Under the pieces are notes generated by a model, which did not search any database, had not been told where the DNA came from, and was given only the letters and a program-made list of their open reading frames with translations. From assembly GCF_005887095.1 (NCBI RefSeq), contig NZ_PNCI01000037.1:62001-126000 (forward strand): DNA of 64,000 nt. Reading direction: 5' to 3'. Shown in pieces: positions 18,187 through 26,590 of the stretch. Numbering within the stretch: position 1 is the stretch's first letter; the number at the start of each line of letters is the position of its first letter. Position numbers and translations under genes: made by a program. The stretch is from Pseudoalteromonas rubra. GTDB lineage: Bacteria > Pseudomonadota > Gammaproteobacteria > Enterobacterales > Alteromonadaceae.

Positions 18187-20424
18187 TTACGCATAGTAAT
18201 CTATTGCAGAATCACTTTGCCGTCTGCTAGTTGTTGATTGTTGGCCGTTATTTTGCGCTTCACTGGCATTATTAGCAAGTGTTCCATGACCTTGGGATGC
18301 TTCCTGCTGCTGTTGCTCACCACCCTGACCTTGCTGAATGTTACTTTCTCCAAGCTGGATCCCCTGCTCGGCCAGCATCTCTCTGAGTTTCGGCATGGAC
18401 TGTTCAAGCTGTTCTTTCGCTTGCTGATTTTGCACAACAAAGTTGACCTGAGCCTGCTCACCCTCGGAGCGTATACGTATCTGCATACTGCCCAGCTCAG
18501 GTGGGTCTAAGCGGATCTCAGCTTCCTTGTTATTGATATTGAGCATCATATTGACACGCTCTTGTAAGGCTTTCACTGCGTCATTTCTGGCAATATTAAT
18601 GGCCTGACTGATCGCGGGATCAGTCTGCATGGCTTTTTGGTTTACCGCACTTTGCTGATTAACCTGCTGACTCTGTCTAACTTGCTCAACTTGTGCCAGC
18701 AATTCATTGAATTCATGCTTCATCCCCTCTTCAGGGCGCTCACCACGAATTGCCTTAAAAATATTTTCAACAGGCGCAGGCATTGCACTGCGTTGCTGCG
18801 AGTTCTGCTGCTCCGATTGGCCCCCTTCTTTTTTAAGCTGGGCTAACTCAGGATGTTCACCTTCTAACGGATCTGACATCACTGTCTGCTGCAAGTTTTC
18901 TTTACCCTGAGATTTTGCATCTGCGCTGCTCACACCCGTCTGGCTTACCACCGCGGCTTGTTTATTCACTTTTTCAGATGAGACAGGATCTGTCAGGCCA
19001 AGCACTTTACCGTCCTTTTCGACCGTCGCCGCCTGTATCGACTTATCCGCTACTTCAGCCTGTTTGGAACCTGGCTCAATCGTTGATTGTGGTTTGCTCG
19101 CAGTACCCTCGCTAGGCTTTGCCGCAAGTTCTTGCAATAGCAGCTCCGCCTTAGTGCGCTGCTCAGGATTACTTAGCTCGCCACTTTTTAATTGCGCACG
19201 AAGGTTTGTCTCCAGCACTTGCTTTTGATCGGGAGTAAGAGAGTCAACCATCGCCTTCAAGTCAGACGTACTCACAGGGGGTACGGCATTTTTTGCTGGC
19301 TGCTGAGGTTTCATAACCTGTTCATCACCCGTTATGTCCTCTTTATCTCCTTGCGGCGCAGTCATTACAGGGCCAATCTGATCAACAGGACGTTGAGATT
19401 TTCCAGCACTGGCAGGTTGTAGCTCACTCACATCGCTGTGCGCAGCACTAATATGTGTGGCTGCTTTATCCGGTGCTGGTCGCAGTTCAATGTCGACCTT
19501 TGCTGGTTGCTGCTCATTGACGAGCTTCACAGAGGCCTCAGCGGTCCCTTGTTTACCAATTGCTGTATTTGCTGTTTGCTTTGTATTGTCAGCGCTCTCA
19601 CCTTTAGCAAGCTGAGTGATGGGATCCAGTTTAACATCGCCGTCTGCTGGCTTGTTTTGAGTCTGTAACCCTGATCCGTCTGTCGGCTGCGTGATAACAG
19701 GGCCTACCTTATCAACTCGTTTTGCAACAGCCGGGTCACCCGGTTTTTCTACTGATACTTCACCTTGACCAAGTTTACCATTTGCATACAGGCCAGCGTC
19801 CAGAGTTGGCTTTTTCACTACACCATTTTGCAATTCAACATCTACAGAAACATCAGATATTTCAGTATCACCGCTATTTTTCTCCGCTGGCACTGGTAAA
19901 ACGGGCCCAACACCATCAACCGGCTTTTTATTATCCGGACCTGTTACCTGCTCAGCTTTAGACAAATAATCTTTCAGTGCTTTAGGAACCGGCGCTAAGT
20001 TTTGTGCTAAATCGGTATTCTGCGCATTCGATGATTTGATCTGTAAAAGCAAATCATCAGCATGGCTGCCGCTGGTATCTGTGGCTGTATCAGTGCCTGG
20101 AGTGACGGCCATACCTGCACCCATTTTCGGGTCTGTCTGGCCTGGGAGCGCTGAATCATCCAGCTTTAAAGGCTCATCCGGCAGCGCTTTGTTGCCTCCG
20201 GGAAGCTGGCTGTCATCAAAGCCCAAGCGGCGGTCAAGGCCACCAGGCAAAGGCATATACTCTCCCGCCTCATCCGTATTTGACTGTGAAGCCTCATCGC
20301 TACTGTCTTGCTCTGCCTGAGCTAACATTGCAAGAAACCCTGAGTCCTCGGACTGTTCCGTTTGATCCTTTCCCTTCGCCGAAACTCCGTTATTGATTGC
20401 TACTTCTAGCGAAACATTGACCAT
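18187..20424 (-). CDS. fliK: Flagellar hook-length control protein FliK (long)
   Basis: FliK is a secreted ruler that sets hook length and triggers the FlhB switch. The C-terminal Flg_hook domain (about residues 600-690) is clear: EIRLDPPELGSMQIRIRSEG followed by a QVNFVV strand. The rest is low-complexity, rich in Pro, Lys, Asp and Gln, and contains three variants of a VD-x-V/I-GPV repeat (about residues 170, 238 and 349). At 745 residues it is much longer than the 405-residue Salmonella protein, but long forms are common in marine gammaproteobacteria. The end is Gln-rich. A candidate sigma-54 promoter lies upstream. Confidence 0.94.
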   Translation of the reverse strand: MVNVSLEVAINNGVSAKGKDQTEQSEDSGFLAMLAQAEQDSSDEASQSNTDEAGEYMPLPGGLDRRLGFDDSQLPGGNKALPDEPLKLDDSALPGQTDPKMGAGMAVTPGTDTATDTSGSHADDLLLQIKSSNAQNTDLAQNLAPVPKALKDYLSKAEQVTGPDNKKPVDGVGPVLPVPAEKNSGDTEISDVSVDVELQNGVVKKPTLDAGLYANGKLGQGEVSVEKPGDPAVAKRVDKVGPVITQPTDGSGLQTQNKPADGDVKLDPITQLAKGESADNTKQTANTAIGKQGTAEASVKLVNEQQPAKVDIELRPAPDKAATHISAAHSDVSELQPASAGKSQRPVDQIGPVMTAPQGDKEDITGDEQVMKPQQPAKNAVPPVSTSDLKAMVDSLTPDQKQVLETNLRAQLKSGELSNPEQRTKAELLLQELAAKPSEGTASKPQSTIEPGSKQAEVADKSIQAATVEKDGKVLGLTDPVSSEKVNKQAAVVSQTGVSSADAKSQGKENLQQTVMSDPLEGEHPELAQLKKEGGQSEQQNSQQRSAMPAPVENIFKAIRGERPEEGMKHEFNELLAQVEQVRQSQQVNQQSAVNQKAMQTDPAISQAINIARNDAVKALQERVNMMLNINNKEAEIRLDPPELGSMQIRIRSEGEQAQVNFVVQNQQAKEQLEQSMPKLREMLAEQGIQLGESNIQQGQGGEQQQQEASQGHGTLANNASEAQNNGQQSTTSRRQSDSAIDYYA

Positions 20425-20440
20425 ACTCTCACCTTTATAT

Positions 20441-20458
20441 GCGGCAACTTCACGCCGC
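20441..20458 (-). repeat. Hairpin in the fliK leader
   Basis: GCGGC (20441-20445) and GCCGC (20454-20458) can pair around an 8-base loop. The hairpin lies just upstream of the fliK ribosome site (AGGTGAG), inside the leader predicted from the upstream sigma-54-like site. No T-run follows, so it is not an obvious terminator. Confidence 0.35.
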
Positions 20459-20491
20459 TAACCGGATAAAATTGATGTGCTGTAATGACAC

Positions 20492-20507
20492 TGCAAAAAA
20501 CACGCCA
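20492..20507 (-). promoter_or_regulatory. Candidate sigma-54 promoter of fliK
   Basis: The minus strand reads TGGCGTGTTTTTTGCA, matching TGGCACG-N4-TTGCA except for two -24 positions, with GG and GC correctly spaced. It lies in the 107-base gap between fliJ and fliK and predicts a transcript start about 58 bases before the fliK ATG. Confidence 0.5.
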
Positions 20508-20531
20508 TTATTGTGCAAATTTTGTTATACC

Positions 20532-20978
20532 TTAATAGGCCTGCTTACGACGCATAAAAATATTAGTCGCAAACTCGTCGAGCATTTTCTGCTCTGCTTT
20601 TGCAAGCCTCTGCTGCTGTTCCAGCGCTTTTTTCTCAATCAGTTTCGCGATTGCTTTGGCCTTAACCTGCTGCTCTAACCATAACTTGCGGCGTTGATCG
20701 ACCACCCGCTTAGCGGTTGCAACTGTGTTGGCCTGCTGGCGAATGGCTTCTTCAATTTTGTTGATAAAAGCATGATATTGGCCAAACCCGGCGCTAGACA
20801 GGCCCTGCAAAGCCTTTTGATGCAGCTGCTGACTATACTCAAGACGAAACTCGTTCAGACCAGTGAGCTTTTGCTGGTTAGCGTGAAAGTTTTGCTCCGC
20901 CTGGATAAAGCTGAGCCGGAGCTTTTCTTCTTTTTCACTTTCAAGTTTATAAAGTAAATCGAGTTTATTATTTGCCAT
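20532..20978 (-). CDS. fliJ: Flagellar export chaperone FliJ
   Basis: The start is ATG 20978 (MANNKLDLLYKLES), which shares one base with the fliI stop (TAATG); upstream in-frame codons belong to the fliI end. The 148-residue product is almost wholly charged coiled coil, with Lys/Gln/Glu-rich heptads, as in FliJ. It works with the FliH-FliI ATPase and FlhA in export. The length matches the family. Confidence 0.93.
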   Translation of the reverse strand: MANNKLDLLYKLESEKEEKLRLSFIQAEQNFHANQQKLTGLNEFRLEYSQQLHQKALQGLSSAGFGQYHAFINKIEEAIRQQANTVATAKRVVDQRRKLWLEQQVKAKAIAKLIEKKALEQQQRLAKAEQKMLDEFATNIFMRRKQAY

Positions 20979-22321
20979 TAGCCTTGTCCCAGTAGTTGTG
21001 CCAGGCCTTGCAGACATTCATCGTAATGCAGGACATCTTTCATGCCCTGCTGCAAGAAGGCATTAATATTTGGCATCATATTAATGGCCTGATCCAGCAT
21101 AGGATCACTCCCCTGCTGATAGGCCCCTAACGTGATCATGTCTTTATTTTGTTGATACATGGAATACACCTGCTTGAGTACCCTGGCCTGTTGCATGTGA
21201 CTGTCTGATACCACCTGAGGCATCACCCGGGAAATAGATTTCTCGATATCTATTGCCGGATAGTGGCCGCTGTCAGCAAGGTCGCGAGATAAAACAATAT
21301 GACCATCAAGAATTGCACGCGCAGAGTCCGCGATTGGGTCCTGCATGTCATCCCCTTCACTCAGTACGGTGAAAAAGGCGGTAATAGAACCCTGCCCCTC
21401 ACCGCCATTTCCCGCACGTTCAACCAACGCGGGCAGTTTGGCAAATACGGAAGGCGGATAACCTTTCGTTGCTGGCGGCTCTCCCACCGCCAGTGCGATT
21501 TCACGTTGCGCCATGGCGTAGCGAGTTACAGAGTCAAGCAATAACAAGACATTCAGCCCCTGATCTCGAAAGTATTCAGCAATTGTGACAGCGCTCTCAC
21601 ACCCTTTTAGTCTCATCAACGGAGACGCATCGGCGGGTGCCGCCACCACCACTGAGCGACGCCGCCCTTCAACTCCCAGGATCTCGTCGATGAATTCTTT
21701 AACTTCTCGTCCCCGCTCACCGACCAGCCCCACCACGATAACATCCGCCTCACTGCCGCGTGTCATCATGCCTAGCAGGACGGATTTACCGACACCACTG
21801 CCCGCAAACAACCCCATCCGCTGACCCTGACCGACCGTGACAATAGAATTAATTGCACGAACACCTACATCCATAGGTTCTTTGATTGGGCGCCTGGCCA
21901 AAGGATTAATGGCTGACTGCGCAAATTTAAGATGAGTTTCGGCTTCAATCGTGCCTAAGCCATCCAAAGGCCGGCCCAGGCCATCCACGACTCGACCCAA
22001 TAAGCTCATACCCACAGGCAAGCCAGCCTCTTTGATCTGTGGAATAACCCGGGCACCGGGTAGCACGCCTGAGATATGATCGTTCGGCATCAGGTAAAGC
22101 GTGTCCTGATTGAAGCCAATGACTTCAGCATCCACAAAGCCACGTATTGTTTCTATTTTACACTGACTGCCAACCGGTGCGTTTAGGCCCTTAGCTTCCA
22201 AAGTTAAGCCAACGACACGAGTCAGGCTGCCTGCCACCGCAACCCCATAGGGTTGAATGTATTTTTGAAATTTTTGCAGGCGCTCTGCCAGTGGCTGCTC
22301 TGATGAACTGGATATTGTCAT
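20978..22321 (-). CDS. fliI: Flagellum-specific export ATPase FliI
   Basis: The 447-residue ATPase is related to the F1 beta subunit, with the Walker A GSGVGKS at residues 174-180, the Walker B region LLLLDSVTRYAMAQ and the family motif ERGREVKEFI. A C-terminal helical domain follows. It energises flagellar protein export with FliH and FliJ. A 102-base gap separates it from fliH, unusual in an otherwise tight run, and that gap holds a perfect hairpin and a weak sigma-54-like site. Confidence 0.97.
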   Translation of the reverse strand: MTISSSSEQPLAERLQKFQKYIQPYGVAVAGSLTRVVGLTLEAKGLNAPVGSQCKIETIRGFVDAEVIGFNQDTLYLMPNDHISGVLPGARVIPQIKEAGLPVGMSLLGRVVDGLGRPLDGLGTIEAETHLKFAQSAINPLARRPIKEPMDVGVRAINSIVTVGQGQRMGLFAGSGVGKSVLLGMMTRGSEADVIVVGLVGERGREVKEFIDEILGVEGRRRSVVVAAPADASPLMRLKGCESAVTIAEYFRDQGLNVLLLLDSVTRYAMAQREIALAVGEPPATKGYPPSVFAKLPALVERAGNGGEGQGSITAFFTVLSEGDDMQDPIADSARAILDGHIVLSRDLADSGHYPAIDIEKSISRVMPQVVSDSHMQQARVLKQVYSMYQQNKDMITLGAYQQGSDPMLDQAINMMPNINAFLQQGMKDVLHYDECLQGLAQLLGQG

Positions 22322-22355
22322 TTGCTATCAGTGAAAATTTGCGATAATCCACTTA

Positions 22356-22371
22356 TGCAAAAACCTAACCA
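22356..22371 (-). promoter_or_regulatory. Weak sigma-54-like site before fliI
   Basis: The minus strand reads TGGTTAGGTTTTTGCA. The TTGCA -12 box and the GG/GC spacing are right, but three -24 bases differ from consensus. It would start a transcript about 24 bases before the fliI ATG. It is offered only because it lies in the one sizeable gap of the fliE-fliJ run. Confidence 0.28.
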
Positions 22372-22386
22372 ACTTTTAGAAAGGGC

Positions 22387-22410
22387 GGTACCTCCACCAG
22401 CAGGTACCGA
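22387..22410. repeat. Perfect inverted repeat between fliH and fliI
   Basis: CGGTACCT (22387-22394) and AGGTACCG (22403-22410) form a perfect 8-base-pair stem with an 8-base loop, just after the fliH stop at 22424. No U-run follows in the direction of transcription, so a simple terminator is unlikely. An RNA-processing or attenuating hairpin, or a protein site, is possible. Confidence 0.6.
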
Positions 22411-22423
22411 GTAATGAAAAGTG

Positions 22424-23239
22424 TTAAGGGTCTACACCACTGTCTTGTAAAAAGCTGCCCAGTACTTCGCTAATACGATTTTTCAGGCTCAAATCGATGG
22501 ATGAGTCCGGCGTTCTGATGTGACACCCACCCCGCTCAAGCGTTGGTTCGGGCACCAGCTGCCAATGCTGCTCGGCAATGGTTTCTTCTCCATAGGCTTC
22601 TTTGACTAACGCCAGATCTTCAGGGTGCAGATTAATTCGCATCTGTGTATCGTGCAGTGGCAGCGCATCAAGCCCCTTTTTCAAGGCTTGCAGAATAAGC
22701 TCGGGTCGGGTTTTAACTTGTTCGAAGATGACTTGCTCTGCCAATAAATTGACGAGCTGCAACAGTTGCTTTTCGGCGGCTTCGTCAATTTGTCGCAACG
22801 GCTTTTGTGTCGCTTCCAGTAATGCAGACAGCGATTGAAGACGTTCTTCAATCAACGGTTTAGACTCTTCAATCCCCTGCTCTTTACCAAGTGTCACGCC
22901 TTCTTTATAACCGGCTTCTTTCCCTTCACTAACACCTTTGTCAAAGCCTTCAATATACCCTTGCTCGTGACCCTGCTTCAGGCCTTCTTCGAATGCATCT
23001 TGTCTGATCTGCTCCAGCTCTTCCAGCGTGAGCATGGGTACTTCTTCTTCCTCAGGCTCAGGCGCAGTTTGTTGTACTTTTTGCTGATAAAGCTCCTCAA
23101 GTGGCGTGCCCATTGCCGTGGAGCGCCCGGAATATTTACTTAAGTCTTCTTCTACATTAGGGATTGGCCAGTTTTCCAGTAACTCATCTAATGCTTCGGA
23201 GCTGACCGGCTTGCCACGATATAGCTTTTTTTCCGCCAT
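22424..23239 (-). CDS. fliH: Flagellar export ATPase regulator FliH
   Basis: The 271-residue protein has an N-terminal variable part and a helical middle with repeated Gly-containing steps (GLKQGHEQGYIEGFDKGVSE, about 105-125), the GxxxG-type pattern typical of FliH. The C-terminal domain, about 150-265, resembles the V/F-ATPase stalk delta subunit. It anchors FliI to the C-ring. It starts 3 bases after fliG. The length is in the range for gammaproteobacteria. Confidence 0.94.
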   Translation of the reverse strand: MAEKKLYRGKPVSSEALDELLENWPIPNVEEDLSKYSGRSTAMGTPLEELYQQKVQQTAPEPEEEEVPMLTLEELEQIRQDAFEEGLKQGHEQGYIEGFDKGVSEGKEAGYKEGVTLGKEQGIEESKPLIEERLQSLSALLEATQKPLRQIDEAAEKQLLQLVNLLAEQVIFEQVKTRPELILQALKKGLDALPLHDTQMRINLHPEDLALVKEAYGEETIAEQHWQLVPEPTLERGGCHIRTPDSSIDLSLKNRISEVLGSFLQDSGVDP

Positions 23240-23242
23240 GGT

Positions 23243-24283
23243 TTACAGGAACTCCTCACCGCCACCGCCGCCAAGCATAATTTCACCTGAGTCAGCAAGG
23301 CGTCGAGCCGTTGCCAGGATCTCTTTTTGCGCCGCTTCTACTTCACTGATCCGCACCGGCGGCATGGCTTCTAAATCATCCGCCATCATCTCAGCCGCAC
23401 GTTTAGACATGTTCTTCATAATCTTGTCTTTCAATGAATCGTCGGCGCCTTTGATGGCCTTCATCAACACATCCTGTTGTACCTCACGCAGAATCGCCTG
23501 AATACCGCGATCTTCCACATCCATGAGGTTTTCAAAGACAAACATCAGATCCTGAATTTGCTGCGACATCTCTTCATCATGTTCACGGATAGAGTCCATC
23601 AGCTGACCTTCGATGTTGGTATCCAGGTAGTTCATGATATCCGCAGCGGCTTTAAGGCCACCCATTTTCGCAGCTTGCGCACCGGCCTGACCTGCGAACT
23701 GTTTCTCCATGATTTCATTCAGCTCTTGCAGTGCTGCTGGCTGTACTTCTTCGAGGTTAGCGATCCGCATTGTCAGATCGAGGCGAACTTTCTCAGGGAA
23801 CTGAGAGAGGATTTCAGCGGATTGCTCTGGTTCGAGATAAGACAACACAATCGTCTGGATCTGCGGGTGCTCATTACGAATAATGTTGGCAACCTGCTTG
23901 GAATCCATCCACTTCAGAGAGTCCAGACCTTTAGCGCCCGATCCCATCACAATCTGGTCGATCAGGCTGGCAGCTTTGTCCTCACCCAGTGCCGCAGTCA
24001 GTGCCTTCTTAATGAAGTCTTCTGACTGGAAGCCAATGGTACTGAAACTCTGAATTTGCTCGATAAACAGATTATGGACCGCACTGATTTTGGCCTGCGA
24101 TAAGTCATCGAGTGCCGCCATTGCCATACCCACTTTTTGCACCTGCTTAGGCTCAAGGTGCTTCAGGATCTGGGCGGCATCTTCTTCCGTCAGGCTCAGT
24201 AGCAGGATGGCGGCCTTATCGACCCCATCCAGTTTGTCTACATCGAACGCCGGCGGCAGTTGTTTTTGTTCTTCATCACTCAT
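23243..24283 (-). CDS. fliG: Flagellar motor switch protein FliG
   Basis: The 346-residue protein has the three FliG domains: N (about 20-115, FliF-binding), middle (about 125-205, with the conserved EHPQ motif) and C (about 215-345). The C domain carries charged torque residues in the DIMNYLD-to-REHDEE and IREVQQDVLMKA helices. It couples stator force to the MS ring. It overlaps the end of fliF by 8 bases. An acidic Gly-rich tail is seen. Confidence 0.97.
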   Translation of the reverse strand: MSDEEQKQLPPAFDVDKLDGVDKAAILLLSLTEEDAAQILKHLEPKQVQKVGMAMAALDDLSQAKISAVHNLFIEQIQSFSTIGFQSEDFIKKALTAALGEDKAASLIDQIVMGSGAKGLDSLKWMDSKQVANIIRNEHPQIQTIVLSYLEPEQSAEILSQFPEKVRLDLTMRIANLEEVQPAALQELNEIMEKQFAGQAGAQAAKMGGLKAAADIMNYLDTNIEGQLMDSIREHDEEMSQQIQDLMFVFENLMDVEDRGIQAILREVQQDVLMKAIKGADDSLKDKIMKNMSKRAAEMMADDLEAMPPVRISEVEAAQKEILATARRLADSGEIMLGGGGGEEFL

Positions 24284-25994
24284 CTTCGGTTAACCATGCT
24301 TTGACTACTTGAGAAGACAGCTCTGGCTCATTGGCAACCAGTGCACGGACAGCTTTAAGCAAATCTTCATCACCATGTAAGTCTGGCAATTGTAATGTAC
24401 CATCGGAAGAGAAGCCAACTGCTGATTCATCAAAGTCATTGTTTAACATATCTAAAGTGCTGTCACCAAGGTCTACTCCTGAGGTTAGTGCATCTTCATC
24501 ATATTCTTCAAGCGTATCTTCTGGGTAAATCAGACGTTTCAGCATAGGTCTGACGACCGCCAGAATCAGCACTATGATGACCAGCGCGCCCATTACCAGA
24601 CGGATGGTTTTCATGAACCATTCCTGCTCCCAAAGGGGCAAGTCGCCTTCTTCCAAAATATTTTCACGTACAAAAGGTACAGTCACCACTTCCAGTGCGT
24701 CACCACGCTGCATATCAAAACCCACCCCACCTTGCAGCAAGCGACGAATGTTATTCAGTTCTTCCTGAGAACGCGGTGTCATAACCATATTGCCTTCAGC
24801 ATCAGGCTTATTCATGTAGTCCACAGCAACCGAGACACTGATGCGACGGATCACGCCGGTTTGTTGACGCTTATGTGAGATAGTGGTGTCCAGCTCGTAG
24901 TTACGTGTCGCTTCTTTGTGTATACGTGACGGGGTTGTACCCGAGCCATTGCCTTGTCCAGCTACTTCTGGAATATTTGAGTTCACCGGAGGCTGGTTCG
25001 TTAGCGCACCAGGGATCCCCACCGCCAGGCCGCCCACATTGTTCTCTTCAAACGTGGTTTCACTGCGTACCGCGGGCAAATCCGGGTTAAAACGTTTCTG
25101 AGTTTCTTCTATCGCGCTGAAGTCCATGGTCAGGTCAACCTGTGCGGTATACTTACCCAGACCAACGACAGGGATCATGATGCTGTCGATTTTTTCCAGG
25201 TATTCCTGTTCACGCTTACGTTCTATCTCATATTCTTTGCGAGAACGTGCTGCCAGAGAATCCTGAGAGCCAGAGTTAAGCAAACGACCATTCTGATCTG
25301 TCACCGTAACACGTGCTGGTGTTAACCCCTGTACCGCAGAAGCAACGATATCAACAATGGAATCTACTTCTTCACTATCCAGTGTCCGACCACGTTTAAG
25401 CGTTACGACTACAGTCGCTGACGGCTGTTTTTCGCGTCGTGCAAATACATTCTCTTTTGGAATAGCCAGCAGAACTTTAGCGCGGTTAATATCCTGCAGC
25501 TCTTCGATGGTCCGGGCCAGCTGTTGTTCACGGCTGTGCTTAAGGCGCTCACGCTCCAGACGTTGGCTCACACCAAAGCCCATATCCTGCATCAGAATAT
25601 CAGTACCACTGCTGGGTGCCTGGCTGAATCCATCACGGGCCATTCTCAGCTTGATGTCCTGATAATCAGATTCAGCCACCATGATGGTGTTGCCATCCAG
25701 GTCATACTCAATTTTCTGTGCATCGAGAAAGTCCAGCGTCTGAACCAGCTCTTCTGTAGGGTATTGACCTAACGGACGCATATCAGGCTGACGTGCCCAG
25801 ATAATGATAAAAATCGCAATTGCCAGGCAGATGGCCAGTGCGATCACCAAAGTAACCTGGCGGAGCATATCAACACCGCTTAAAGCACTAAAGTAGCCCG
25901 ATTTTTGCTCTTGTTGCGTATCTGCTTCGCCACCTGCACCGGGAACCGTTTGTCCATCAGCAAGTGCCAGATCGGTTGATTGATTAGTAGCCAC
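24276..25994 (-). CDS. fliF: Flagellar MS-ring protein FliF
   Basis: The 572-residue protein has two membrane segments (about 50-68 and 470-490) flanking a large periplasmic ring-building region with the YscJ-like domain (about 70-250). The C-terminal cytoplasmic tail, about 495-572, ends in the acidic FliG-binding peptide. The block AKVLLAIPKENVFARREKQP is highly typical. FliF is the platform on which the rotor and export gate assemble. It lies 23 bases downstream of fliE. Confidence 0.97.
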   Translation of the reverse strand: MATNQSTDLALADGQTVPGAGGEADTQQEQKSGYFSALSGVDMLRQVTLVIALAICLAIAIFIIIWARQPDMRPLGQYPTEELVQTLDFLDAQKIEYDLDGNTIMVAESDYQDIKLRMARDGFSQAPSSGTDILMQDMGFGVSQRLERERLKHSREQQLARTIEELQDINRAKVLLAIPKENVFARREKQPSATVVVTLKRGRTLDSEEVDSIVDIVASAVQGLTPARVTVTDQNGRLLNSGSQDSLAARSRKEYEIERKREQEYLEKIDSIMIPVVGLGKYTAQVDLTMDFSAIEETQKRFNPDLPAVRSETTFEENNVGGLAVGIPGALTNQPPVNSNIPEVAGQGNGSGTTPSRIHKEATRNYELDTTISHKRQQTGVIRRISVSVAVDYMNKPDAEGNMVMTPRSQEELNNIRRLLQGGVGFDMQRGDALEVVTVPFVRENILEEGDLPLWEQEWFMKTIRLVMGALVIIVLILAVVRPMLKRLIYPEDTLEEYDEDALTSGVDLGDSTLDMLNNDFDESAVGFSSDGTLQLPDLHGDEDLLKAVRALVANEPELSSQVVKAWLTEDE

Positions 25995-26017
25995 GATTAC
26001 TCTCCGCTAAACTCTGA

Positions 26018-26359
26018 TTATACCGGCATGCTCATGATGTCTTTATAAGCTTCTATCAGCTTATTTCTGACATTCATTGTGGCATCAAAGGCCACCGATG
26101 CTTTGTTTCTGGCAATCATTGCTTCAGCCAGAGACACGCTGCGGTCACCCATTTCAACAGCAGTCACCTTTTCTTTAGCGTCACGCTGTAATCCAGCAAC
26201 CGTATTAAGTGCATCGCTGAGTAAGTCACCAAACTGGGCGCTTGAAGTAGCAGCCGTTGCCTGAACTGGCAGCTTATTCGGATCCTGTGGTCTGACGCGG
26301 CCGGCTTCTGAGGCCATTGCCTGCATTTCCTGGTAAAGTCCGGTAGATTGAATTTTCAT
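26018..26359 (-). CDS. fliE: Flagellar hook-basal body protein FliE
   Basis: The 113-residue form starts at ATG 26359; a GTG at 26371 would add four residues, and neither has a strong ribosome site. The C-terminal FliE block VSLAEAMIARNKASVAFDAT and the ending RNKLIEAYKDIMSMPV are clear. FliE joins the MS ring to the rod. It is the first gene of the long basal-body run and has its own sigma-54 promoter. Confidence 0.95.
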   Translation of the reverse strand: MKIQSTGLYQEMQAMASEAGRVRPQDPNKLPVQATAATSSAQFGDLLSDALNTVAGLQRDAKEKVTAVEMGDRSVSLAEAMIARNKASVAFDATMNVRNKLIEAYKDIMSMPV

Positions 26360-26398
26360 GGTCTGGCTCACTTTGTGAGTTATACATAACTCTAATAA

Positions 26399-26414
26399 AG
26401 CACAAAGCGTGCCA
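26399..26414 (-). promoter_or_regulatory. Sigma-54 promoter of the fliE operon
   Basis: The minus strand reads TGGCACGCTTTGTGCT, with a perfect -24 box and a good -12 box (GTGC), correctly spaced. It predicts a start near 26388, about 29 bases before fliE. In the Vibrio hierarchy this operon is driven by sigma-54 and FlrC. The rest of the 26360-26590 gap shows only a short palindrome at 26533-26542. Confidence 0.85.
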
Positions 26415-26590
26415 AGTGCATTTATCTTAAATATCAGTGTCTTATGATCAATTTTGGCAGGTCGGTTTTTTGACAGCGGGGTAATTGCGCGATCCTATCT
26501 ACAGAAATGATCCATTATCCGAACACATTAAATGTCCGGACAATGGGGTTTTATACCAATTTGCTTAATCAGGTGAATTTGATATTACAC

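Noticed and set aside
23477..24025. A 182-codon plus-strand frame opposite fliG
   Set aside because: It has no start context and its translation is a His/Leu/Phe-rich antisense of FliG.
26533..26542. TGTCCGGACA palindrome after flrC as a terminator
   Set aside because: The larger stem around it has a mismatch and no T-run follows on the minus strand.
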